From positions 47,210,750-47,274,749 of the forward strand of contig LS997563.1 in assembly GCA_000469685.2 (NCBI GenBank): a DNA stretch of 64,000 nt. Reading direction: 5' to 3'. The position numbers and the translations under genes were made by a program. Under the pieces are notes generated by a model, which saw nothing but the letters and a program-made list of their open reading frames with translations, was not told where the DNA came from and did not search any database. The DNA is from Haemonchus contortus (lineage: Eukaryota; Nematoda; Chromadorea; Rhabditida; Trichostrongylidae). This document shows, in pieces, positions 22,079 through 34,900 of the stretch. The first letter of the stretch is position 1, and the number at the start of each line of letters is the position of its first letter.

Positions 22079-25000
22079 TACTAACATGAAGTGGGAAGCG
22101 TACTTTTTTAGCTTTCATTCCCGATATTTCTTCGTGCAGTTGATTGTATTGGCGTTATTTCTGATACTACTTTGAGTGCGCTCCACTCATAAAAGGCTTT
22201 CTTTCTAATCAATCCAAAGCAAATTTAAGCATTCTTTGACTGCACCATACTCCCTTTGCATGGAATCTTGCTTTCCCAATATGGAAAAAGGAGAGGTCAT
22301 TTTTTTTCACTTCGTCTCACATCTAATTAGTGTTGTATACGTGGCGTACAAAATTTCACATTTATCAGTCCGTGACACGCTTCATCTCGCGATTAGTAAG
22401 ATCGTCCCTTGTCACTTGCAGAGACTCGCAGTCGTTTATTCTGATCCGATTACTCTCAATTTTTAAACCTACACAAGATATCTTTTGACTGAGATTTTTC
22501 CGGATGTACCATCTTATTGAAGATCAAGGAAGGTACATGTAAAGATGTTGTGGCCAATTAAATGCGCATTCTATAATGTTTCTTTACATAGTTCTGTGCA
22601 ATGAAGCTCGTTGCTCAGTAGAGTACCAAGAGATACACGAAATCACCAAAAAAAGCTGGATTGTATGCTTATAACTGTTCGCTCCTCTGGGACAGAGTTA
22701 CTGCAATCAGGGCCTACTCATAAACTAACATCGTCGTCCTTTCCCGTCATCGATTGCACCATTCAGAAGTGCTCCATAAGCGAAGTACATTTTGATTCAT
22801 GTTTCCTTCTTTCATAATTCACTTACTGTTCAGATAACACAGCTTCCAGCGAAGCTCCCAATTGTGATGCTTGGGAGTTTGGCAGTAATAGAAAGAAGTG
22901 GACAAGCTGGTTCTCAGCCATAGGTTCTCTTGCAACGCTTCCTCCCTTACAACCCACTATCGGATGAGATCTGCAAATAACATACGAAAGAAATGAAATT
23001 AAAGCAACGCTCCATTGAAGGGTGATCCTCCTGACTTCTTGTTCCTTATTGAGCCATGTTCGGACCGTTCTTCGCCGTGGCGGGGCCGCGTAACTCGTCT
23101 TTTGACCCCTGGTTTTTATGAAATTTGCATAATCACAGTCTTATAAGATGTGGTTATCATCTTTTGTTTACGCGTTCCTCTGTTTTTTTTGCATTTGTCT
23201 CATTCCCAAATCAGGAGACTCGAAGAGTATGAGTTGGTATGACAAGCTCCATGTGCTACCAGTCATATTGTTGCCCAAATGGGAGACTTCTCTTCACGAG
23301 GAAGGCTAGCCAATTCTCTTTGGAAAGATGTTAAGAATCGTTCTGAGCTATTGGAGAAGAATAGAATCAGTCGTCGGAGATTATTCCTAATCTAAAAGAT
23401 GTCAAACTTCGTTATGCCGTGTCCCCATGTGATGTTTCCGTTAGGTTACCTCGTTGCTAGAGTGCGGTATAATGCCTTTACTGTTCCTGCCGACAAATGT
23501 ATCCCATGTCGATTAAATCTATGGCTCTAAAATTATGTTTGAAAATATGAAAAAGTAGGAATGACTAGTTTGGCCTATAACTTTCATGTAAGATTCTGGT
23601 CATGGCGATTTCTAAGGGGCCGAATGAAGCTTCAGACTCGCCTTCGTTTTGAAGCCTTCCGTAGGCGTTGTTTTCGCGTCGTGAAGTATTCTTGAGTTTT
23701 TAAGTGCCGCCATAAAAAAGGGGAGTCGCTGGTATTCGATTTATGGCCACCGCTTGAGCGAGATTAGTTCTTTTTTTGTGGTTGCGTAAGATCTATTTGA
23801 GATGTTATGTGGAAGTGAAGGTGACGTTTCTAATTCTGTAGTTCATTTATTTAACAGCAATCGATCATTAAATGATATATGCTGTTGATTAATCGGGATC
23901 TCATATTTTTTAAGTGGTGACGAACAAGGTTGAGAAGTTGGTGACATCTACATAAAAGTGCTTTCTTGAACACTTTTTTAAATGGAGGTATTTCTAGTAG
24001 ATGGTCATGGACCGCTCACGAAGGCACAATTATGACAACAACGATATTCAAGAGAAACCGTTAGATTATTACGCCTCACTAAAGTCATGGCTATTGATGT
24101 TTGTCTATTAAAGTTTTCAGTACCTCGTAGATATGCCGAAAAGTTTCTGTGGCAAATAGCGAAGCAACTCTGTCATTCGCTGCTATACCCTTACACCTGT
24201 AGTTCAATACGGAAGTGGTACTGCTGCCGTGAAATCAAATTCGGAACCTGCTTAGGCTATCCACTCCTCTCATCTATAATTCTAGGAGAGCCATATTCGC
24301 AAGAAACCCCTGGAAGATAAACAATCAGCTTGCATGTCGGCAAAATTCGCTGGTCGCTGTAATCTCGCACTTGATTCTAAAGAGTGATCAAATGCGTGTT
24401 TCGGAAACATCTAAATCGCTCTTTTGCTTCATGTACTATGCTACTTCTTTTACTAGTTCCAGTTCAGGCTCATTATTGGAGTTCGCAATACAGCTATGAT
24501 TACAAGAGCTCTGTGTCAAGAGGAAAATGTGTCCTTACAACCCACAATAAGACTCGAACAGCGCTTGCGCTTTTCAAATACAATTTAGTGAATAGGACTA
24601 ATTTGGGCTGGAATGATGCATTCGCTGACTTCTATTTTTCCTTAAGAGCACTGTACCCTCCATCACTCAAGAATGCACAGAATCATTGGAATGGGCACTC
24701 TAACAGAGTAGAGTCCTGTCAGACTTTCAGTGTGGTCTTGAGAAGAAGAGCGCAAAATGATAATAAAGTGCCATGCTAAGACCAGAATTTATCTATTATT
24801 GGCTCGAGATAGGCGATATACTCCTTTTCATGGGAGTTCTCAAGTGCGTTGTCATCAGTTCTCCTCCGTATCAAATATTGGTAAGCATTCTAGCAATTAA
24901 TTGTTACAGTGGAATCAGTGGAAATTCTACGTACACGTACTACCCTTCCTTGGAGTAGGAGGCGCGCCAAGGAGGTAGGGAGGCGAGGCCAGACCATCAG

Positions 25001-27473
25001 TAAACCAATAAGCAAGGCAGGAGCAGCTTGCTTCCATCACTTTTGCACTGCTTGGTGAAAATAGCACTGAGGGTTGACTATATTTCTAAATTTTAACAAA
25101 AGGTTAAGGCTGACAATACCCTAACCTAGGTTTTCAAGAATTGAATTTATTGCATTTGTTCCTCGAAGTACTATAAGCGTTATGGTTTTAAGTTTGTTCC
25201 TTTCTACTACTAAATTTGGTATTCATCGTTTGAACCATCTACCTCATCAATCACGGTGGAGCCCATGATTGTATATGTAAACTTACCCCTCACCACACCT
25301 TTTATATTTCGCTCGGTTTGCGCTTTTTCTTTTTTCCTTTTATTGCTTTGATCCTTTCTTTTGTTCCTTCCTATCCGAATTGTTATTTCTTAAAATAGGA
25401 AGAGCGTTTGAGTAAAGTATTTGTGCTTCAAGAAAAGAACTCAGGTTATGCTTCTAAGTTGACCTTGCGAATTTTTTAAAAAGCGGTTCTACGTAAAATT
25501 CCTATCTCATTTTTCGTTTCCATAATCCGGACTTTACGTCTTCTGAGTGGTTCTGGTACTGAAAGTTTTTTTTTTTGCCTGAAAGCACATGTTTATTGAA
25601 TTTTTTATGTATCCTCACGGTAAAGCAGTTCCCGTTTACAAGCCGGACAGTCAAAGAAGAAAAAGATGATGATGATGAATTCTCACAGTGTTTTACTTTT
25701 TCAAAACCACTGTTATTCCTGGCACAGGAGATTCTCTGTTTGACTACTCGGATGCTAATAGGCTTTAGGGATCAAGTCTTCTTTTCGATAATGGAAATGA
25801 GTGGCAATGGTCACTTACGACTAACTCTCAATCAGACGAATGTTCATACCTCGTTCACGTCTATTTACGTATGCAGCACTCGTGCAATTCAGGGAGGAAC
25901 TGATACTCACTAGGCTCAGTCTTTTCTCGGTAATAATAAGCTAGTTTGAGGCTTTCGAGAAGCTTCGAGTTTATGCTCAAGTCTTCTATTAGGTAGCACT
26001 CGGTTTTATTCGCCATTAGTGGAATTTAGTTTTATCTCCGGTAAATGTCCCCATCCACTTTTCGATATTTGTTTGAATGAGTGCCTAATAACAACATTGA
26101 TTCACGCTTGCCGAGTCTGTTGGCTGGCTTGATATTAACTGCGCTCATTTGCCAGCACTGCTCCTGAACAAGCTTTGTCCCCTCTAAAATTGCTTCGAAG
26201 ACCCAGCTTACAATTTTGACCCCAAAATTCCTATTTGAACTTCCTTCAACTTATCCAATTCGCCTTATATTTACCAACGACTGAAAGCTGGGAACTGGCC
26301 TACATCACAAAACAGTTTTTGTTACACACCAAACACGTCTTGAAAGATCGACTTGTATACTTAGGAAGATTGAGATTTTGTGTTGAAAGGAAATGCGTGT
26401 CAGGATTAAGAGGTTTACTTACGGGGAATTCAGTATATCACACTAATGGAGATTGTTTCCTCCGTGGGAACTCTCTAAAAACTTTGCTTGCACTCCTTTG
26501 CAGAATTTATTGAGGTATGTTGTGTAGAGAAAATGTTGTCAGCCACTGGATGCAGCTGATTTGGATTGGACCCATTTTCGTCTATCACAGTTTTCCTATC
26601 TCTTTTTCAATGCAGTATTCGCTTTCGATAGTTTTACTTTCTTCGCAGTCAGTCGTCTTTTTGTTGGTATCGTTGTGATGTAATTTCATGTAGAAATGCA
26701 ACGACAACGCTTATTGTCGTAAATTCTTCCTTACTAAAGTCTTCTTTCCAAAAGTACTAGAGACTGTTATGCTTTTAATATGCCTATTCAATATTTCAGA
26801 ACTTCTTCGTAGATACTTGCGTTGTTTTGGAGCACCCCAAGTGGGAATTTTCCTGAAGCTTGCACACATCTAATCTTTGGGCATTTTGCTCTTCAGCCAT
26901 TTTCAAAACCATCATTGCGATTTTTTTCAAAAATTTACATCTTAGAGCCATCGGATCAGATGTTTTGGTTTCTGAGCTCCCATAAAACCACTGTTACAAT
27001 GCTAATAGAGCATGAATTTTCCTGGAGAGGAACAGGACACCTTATATTGTAATCGCTTTCAGCACCAAATATATAAGAGCTAGAAAAGAAATCGACAAGA
27101 GCCTTCTCATGGTCCAACCAGAGGTTGCTCTTTTCGAATTCTGCCATTGAAAATGGAGCTTTGTGAGATACATACAGTGTCAGTATTTCAAAATTATTAT
27201 AGTTATAGGGAAAAGAAATTTGTTGTGTAGCCAAAATTTGTCCAAATAAGTCGAGGGAATGTTTAGAAGTTTAGTACACATTTATAGGCCTCTCATTAAT
27301 GAAAACAACTCATCATTTGAGCTCTTTTTGAAACTTTCCCTACAGCAGTTTTTCCAATGTTTTTTTTTGGGCTTGAAATAGGAGTGTCCTTGTAGTCGTA
27401 TTAGATGCCCACGACCTTTCCCACCTTTCATGAAAAGTCCACAGAAAATATAGCCTCAGCCTTGAAGCTCACT
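22079..27473. other. No gene recognised; region upstream of the receptor gene
   Basis: Mostly AT-rich single-copy-looking DNA. Open frames at 24087-24320, 24384-24779 and 25575-25913 have no recognised family. The one at 24384 (131 codons) is described among the findings because of a hydrophobic stretch after an internal Met. The promoter of the receptor gene beginning at 27474 is expected here, but I could not identify a core promoter motif. Confidence 0.4.
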
Positions 27474-30400
27474 ATGTTTATCATCCTATGTCTTCTCATT
27501 GCATCTGAAATCGTTTCAAGGTACTTTTTGGAAGATATGTATGAATAAGAAGGTCTTCGAAAAGATTGCCATTTCTCTACAAAACTTCCTTTTAGATATA
27601 ATGGAGCGGTGATGGCTGATGCGTCAAACAGTTCCGCGGATTGCGGGCTTGAACCGCACGATTATCTTGAGGTCGGTGCTCGGCTAACAGTTGTTTTCAT
27701 AATAATTTTTTAGTATTTTTTCTGTGCCTATAGGGAAACGTTCGGATCCTTGGATAATGTAACCTTCAAAAGTATATCTATGCTTCTAAACTAGTGAATT
27801 TCTTGATTTTTCGTAATTTGGGTTTTTTTGGCCCTAAGACTTTTCTTGGAAAAAGTTCGGTTTTCGCACTGGCGCTTCAACGTCTATTACTCAACAGAAA
27901 AACTTGTCACCAAGGAGACTGCGAAAAAGTCGTCACGAATTGGTAGGCCCGCAGAACTGCAAACGGTTTTAGAATTACGTGCCTTGAGCTCATGAATGAA
28001 AGTTTGTGAAGCAGACTCCTTATGAGTAGTACGTATAATAGGAGCTTAGACAAACCAAATTCCTTAGGTCATGCAACCCTTCTATCACAGGTATTCGAAA
28101 TGAGAGTGGAGGACTCGCCCGAAATGAAAATTTGTATTAAATATCAACGGACTGCCCCTCATCACTGTACAAGTAAAATCCAATTTGCTACCAAAGGTCT
28201 GAACAAGTTCGAGTGCGTGGCGCACCTAAATAAAGGATTTCCTACCGAAAAACTATATATATATCGTTCCCCGTTGTTTCAGGTAAAATTCTTTCTTATC
28301 AGCGTCGCCGGCAGTCTCATAGGATTGTTTGGGTTGTTCGGAAATGCATCAACGGCACTCATTCTTACGAGGTTTGTTAATGATGAGTTGTCTTCTCAGC
28401 AAAGCTTCTCTGTTCCGCTCTTCCCTGGGCTGAGGAACAAAAACAAGCTTTACCGCTGAATCGCTACCTAATTAAAACTCACGAATGAAGACCGACTCTC
28501 TCGCGATTTCCTGATCATCCTTCTGTAAAGATGGGAAGCTGACGTCTTTGTTACTTCTAAGGCCATGATCAGCGAAATTGACCTATTCAAAAAAAAAACC
28601 CGTAGAAGTATTGTTAAACTGCTTCATTTCGTTCATAAAAATCCACCCTGCTCTTGATCACTAAAATGTGCTTTAAAGTTGACGTGCTTTCATTATATAC
28701 CATAGGTTCCAAAAGCGGCATGGTACCTGACGACCTAACCTATTTGTGGAACTCTTCCTTACCATCCTCAAAGATTGTGTTGAATCCTCTTGACATTAAT
28801 CAATCCCGACTGAGGGACGCACCCCTGCACTCGACTTTCATCCAGAGTCGCAGTTGCGTACTGAATGCCTATGTGGCCTATACACGACTTACGGTGGCCA
28901 GCTGATACGCAAGTGAGTGCTTGTATCTTACAGACGTATTTGGTACCCGTTGAGCGACCCGGGAGAGATGTAAGGCTTGAGTGGCCTAGGCGGCTATCGA
29001 TCTGAGATTGGAACCTGCGACCATGCTAGCACATAAGACACCTAATTATTATATTTATCAGATTGTTCCATCACAAGGCGCTAAACCTAATGATAATCAA
29101 AGTCACTCAATTCAACAAGGAATGTCGTGCTTGGACAACTAAGCGAAAGCTTTTCAAATATTTATGGTGCGATGTGTTGAGAAAGGACGAAAAAGAGGAT
29201 CCATCGAGGATGGCATGCTGGTGTGCATTTGATTTATAAAGTGGCTTAGGAGATTTAAAACGAATGAGTGCAGTAGTCAGGAGGCAGTACTCCCTTTAGG
29301 GGATCATAACTCACTGGGTTATAGGTTTCGCTATCTAAACTGGATCAATCAGCACCAGCGTTGTCTGAGAAAAATATCCATCAAACTGAAGTCATTGCTT
29401 TGGGCAGAATGGAAGGAAAGACGTACGATTTAAAATGGGTATGATAGCTAACACGTACTCAAAAGTTTTGTCAAGGAAAGGAAAGGAACGGAAAACAGTG
29501 GACTTCTCAAGTTTCAATGAGTTTTCCCGTCCCCACTCTCTTTAATTTTCAGGCCAGCAATGCGAAATCCAAATAATCTGTTTCTCACAGCACTGGCCGT
29601 ATTCGATTCGTGTCTTCTGATTACTGCTTTCTTTATTTATGCCATGGAATATATTATTGAATACACGCGAGCATTTGATCTTTACGTCGCCTGGCTAACG
29701 TACCTACGGTAAGCGTTTTCGTTTATCCTTCGAATCCTGGTAAATCGTCGGACTCATTACGAGAGAACTTCGGCGTGATTTCATGACGTGGATTTTGCAC
29801 ATGAAAATCAGTCGGTTTCATGTCATTATTTGAGATTTCACCTTCACTCCAGAACTACTCCAAAGCGTATTCATCAAGTGGGAAACACTTATGTAATGTC
29901 TTTTTCTTTGTTTTCCATAGTCTTTTATTTACCAGCTCACAAGTGACGCATAATCATGCAATGCCTAGATTTTCCTCATACATACACAATTTCTCAATAC
30001 TGCAGTTCTAAGCTTTCGGTACACCTCACTAAGTGAATGTCAGCTTACTCATCCACGAGGGTTTGACTACCCCTCATATCTCGCAAACGTGTATTGAAAT
30101 ATGATTCGAGACGGAATTGGATCTAAGAATGGGGTATGGAAGTCGTTACGAGACTTTCATGAGCTGATGGAAAACGTATCAAATGGAGAAGCTGGTTGAA
30201 GTTTTTTTTTTACAACGAACCTTGTTGCTAAACTCATTCTTATTATACCCACTCCAATTTTTTTCTTATTGTGAGCACTTTCCCTTCCTATGAAAGCCGA
30301 AATCTTTGTCCGGTGGTGAAGGGTGTGTAGATTGATATGTACAAGTTTGAAAAGAAATGGAGCATCTGTATTTCTATTAGCCGAACCAGGTATCTAAATA

Positions 30401-31193
30401 TTACAAACGAAAAAAACCTGGGGAAATTATGAGCTTCTGGTTGATCGCAGCTTATTTTATCATTCGGTCCTTTCTTGCGGTTCCTTGTTGTAGGCCGGAG
30501 TAGGCAGCAAAGTCGTAAACTAAGTTGAGTCGGAATGAGCATAATTAAATTCTCAAATGGAAATCATTAGAATAAATTCATCACGAATTCAACATTGTGT
30601 AAATAAAGCAAAAATCGCTCGGTTGTGAGAAGTGCAACTGATGGGAAACCAGTTCTAAGAAGTGTATTTGAATGAAAGGAAAATGAGATTGGCCACTTAA
30701 TATCCGAATGCGCTACACTGCACTAGGCCTTAAATTATACGGATAGTAACTCAAACTGTTTTCAGTGCATTCTTGCTTCAAAAATGCGCAGCAAAAGTTA
30801 TTCAACAAGCAAGATATTCTATTCGTCTTCCTTACTGAATGAATCCTGCAATGATCCACTTACCCAATGCTTGTGGGCAAATGTCGGTTCATTCCCTTGC
30901 GCAAATCACTCCTTCGTCTGAGATTGATTGAAGGAAAATATAGTACACTACAGCATAGGATCGAAACTTTGAGATCCACCGGCCGTTCAGCAATTGACTA
31001 AACGTCGTCCAGTTCGAAAATCCCTTTATCTAGGACCTGCTGAGAATTTTCCGGTTGAAAGAGCCCGTCCCCTGACTTCGATATAGCCAACAATTTGCGA
31101 ATGTTTACCAAGCTCCAGCTCCTCAACACATGCTTACAAACAAAAACTAGAAAACGAACACAGAATCTACCGAGGGAATCTTGGATAGATAAT

Positions 31194-31286
<93 letters not shown>

Positions 31287-31910
31287 TAGCGGTCAAAAGT
31301 ATTCGGCCAATTTTAACTTGCCGTAACTTTTTTCTCAGAAGAGCAAATCACATGAAAGTTGTTTAGCTGAAGCATATTTTACACTGTCCAACACTACTTG
31401 ATTGCAAAACAGCCATATCCACATATTAATGGGGAGGTGTTTGTAGACTGTGCTGAAAGCAAGTTTGTGACGTCTGCAGTTATTCCGACCTTGAGTACGT
31501 TTTTCTTCTCTTCTGGGTTCGACATTGCTCATACACTTAAGACATGGCAAAGAGGAAAGGACTCCTAGAAGAACCATAATTCGTATTTCTAGTTGATTTT
31601 TTGTTCAAGCCCTTTTGGATATCTGGAACATGATCAGATTGCAGGTCAGTTGTGGTAAATATTCACACTACACCAATGTTAGACATATTGAAATTTGATT
31701 AGATCCAGGAGGAAATGAGTTATGACTGAAAATTATAATTGAAGCAACATTTCACCGAATACTTTTGAGCGTTACTGTATATATATATATATACAGTATA
31801 TATACTGTATATATATATATTGTATATACTGTATACTGTATATATATGTATATGTATATATATGTGTATATATATATATATACGTATATATATATATATG
31901 TATATATATG

Positions 31911-31996
<86 letters not shown>

Positions 31997-34900
31997 TCCG
32001 GTCCGGTAAGTCTAGTCAGTCATTTTAGGAACCCCCGAGGTTATCAACTGTTGTAGAAAAGATCAAGAACCTAAAGTCATAAAACTCGTTGTTTTCTGAA
32101 AGGGTAAGCCTCTTCTATTATATCCAGGTTCGAGTTCCGTTAACACTCGTCAAACTCTGGTCGTATAATACTCGAAGGAAATTTGAGCATCATCGGTGCA
32201 TCTGCGGCGCCTGATGCCTTACTTCTCACGCAAGGGCAGGAAAACTCTCAAGCGGCGAGAAAAGTTCGGTACATTTGAATAGATATACTCTGGGGGAACG
32301 TACAGCACGCGAGTGATTTGTGAAATTTAGACATGGTGAGTTAACCTTTGGAAGTCGGCAACGCTCAGGAAGGCTATCCTCTGTTGAAACCAACCAAATC
32401 AGAACATCAATTGTAACGAATCGGCAAATCACTATTCGTGGAATAAGAGGAAGACTGAATGTTTCGAATCAATCATCCATAGTCATTTGCTGGAACTTGG
32501 TTTTGTTGAGCGCCTCGATGTTTGGGTACCTCACGAACTGAGCGAGCGCATTGTGATGGACCGTACCTCCATGTGCGACTCCATGCTAAAACGAAACAAA
32601 AATGAGCTGTTTGGCTGCTTTCATAGTCCGCCGGCCGGCCGGTCGGCGTGCCACGAGGCAGTGCTAGGGGGGAGGAGGGCGGCAGACGGTCGGTCAGCCC
32701 CTCGAAGGGCTGTAAACAAGGGGAGACAAGATCAAAAACCATTTCCACCACCCCCTGGTTGTTTGGTTTTTGATCTTGTTCTTCTTTGTTTTCATCCCTT
32801 CGACTGACCGTCTGCCGCCCTTCTCCCCCCTAGCACTGCCTTGTGGCACGCCGACCGGCCGGCGGACCATGAAAGCAGCCTTTTTGAATCGTATGAAAAC
32901 AGAGGACAAAAAGTGGGTCGCGTATAAGAACGTGGAGCGCAAGCGGTCGTAGAGCCTATCCAGCGAGCAGTATCAAACTACTCCAAATGTCAAAATCCAG
33001 GCAGCGGTAAACCAGGAGCGCCCAGAAGTGGCCAGAAGGGGCGTTGTCTTCCAACAGAATAATTTCAGGCACACGAATTTTTGAACACTCGTCAAAAATT
33101 GCTTGAGCTTGGATGGAATGTCTAACCACATTCGCCCTATAGTCTATACATAGTACCATCAGACTACCACTTCTTTAAGTTTCTGCAACATTTTTCGTAT
33201 GGAAAATCGCTCAATCTACTAGAGGACTGCAAAAGACGCCTGAAAAGGTTTATCGATTTTAAGTCTAGAACCTTCCATGAAAGTGAGCTAATGAAACTGA
33301 TAGAAAGGTGACGGAGCGTTACTAAACAGAAAACCACACAATATGTCCTTTGATGAATGGATTTGATACGGCGGAGACTTTCCGGACAACCCAACATGCA
33401 GGGTGTCCCAAAATTGAGGACGCCAATTCATAGCAATATATTTAAGCTTCTCAGATGCGAAGAATGATGCAAATTCTATGCACGGCAGCTGAAATCATTA
33501 GCTGCAACATGCTACAATCTCATTTCAAAATACCCCCATTACTAATACCCGGATAGCGGCACAAAGTTTGCTCTCGGGCTGATCGCATGTTGCACGCAGG
33601 CATCCTTCTCCACTTCTTCCCAGCAATTCTTCAGTCTTGCTTTCTGGGACTCCAAACTGCGATTGCAAAGTCGACAGGTCCTCTTCTAATCAAGAACCAT
33701 ACGGGAGAGTCAAGTGAGTCAAGTTCTGGAGAATAAGATGACCGTTAGTTTTTACCGATGAAGTCGGACAGCCATCGTCCGCACCCCCTGCGGCAAGCTT
33801 GGCTCTGTGGGCTGGAGTTGCGTCTTGCTGGGAGGACTACGAGATTTTTCAGGAAACGTAGTCGGATCAGTGCTTTCTTACGTCCATCAGTACGCTCGTT
33901 GAGTATTTGTCTCAGACAATTTTCAGGCCGGCAGTGAAGAAGCCACGAGCGTCTTATCCTTGCCAGTGACTTCTTCAGAAAACATTATTTTACTGTCCTC
34001 ATAGCAACCTTTTTGTGAGAGACTGCACGCTAGATGTTTCTTTATGGAACGCAAACGCTCGGGCTGTTAAGTGATGGTTTTATCAATGAAAAAATTTTTG
34101 GCCAGAAAGAATGATGATGGGTCGCGTGCCTTCAATCAAGTGGGTCTGCGACTTCCTGCACTTTTTGCTCTGTTTATTTCCTTCAACTGCCACGAAAATT
34201 TTGCTTTGCAATCAATGAAGCCTTCGCCTCACCTCAATTTTATAGTGCAGTTGCGTCTTCAAAACTGAGAGCGATCGACATTTATGGTTTAAGAAAACCA
34301 GCAATGAAAAGTGTTGCTACTGTAGGACGGTGACCCTTCTCACAAGTCCTAATCGTCCAGGCGTGATGCAATCATCATCGCTTCAAATGAATACCCTTCC
34401 AGTTTGGAAGACTTCAATTAGCTTGATTTCCCAGTCTGAAGCATCCTCAATTCCAAGACTTTAGCAAATCCTCATCCAACATCGAGGCAGCATTGCAGAA
34501 TGTTTGAAAGGAATAGACGCTGTCTACCTTCTCGCTGTTGTAGACGCGTTTCATTAGGATCTTCGAAGCTGTTTCGAAGTAGCTAGAAATCGCTTTGAAG
34601 TTCAGCGATGCTTCTGGTTTAGTTCTCTTAAAAAGGTACAAAGTAACACCACTTGATCTCCGTCTTGTACTAGTAGTTTCAGAGAGGAAAAGTAAGCAAA
34701 TTACTCCTGTCTCAAGAATTTCACTTCAGAATTCTGATTGAGTGTGAAACCGCACCCGCAACGGAAAATTTTCTGATATACAAAGAAAAAAGAATGAAGG
34801 GCAAGTAAACTTTAGTGCCACACTTTGTTGATGGGCTTCCTTAGGCAATGGCGTTGAAGGGATCGCTCTTTCAAATGGCAAAACACTTAAAAGACTTGCC

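Noticed and set aside
28022..28459. 145-codon open frame treated as a gene by itself
   Set aside because: Only 28283-28371 is exon (TM1 of the receptor), bounded by clear splice sites; the rest is intron read through by chance.
31095..32028. Open frames of alternating Tyr-Ile codons
   Set aside because: They are translations of TA microsatellite DNA, not genes.
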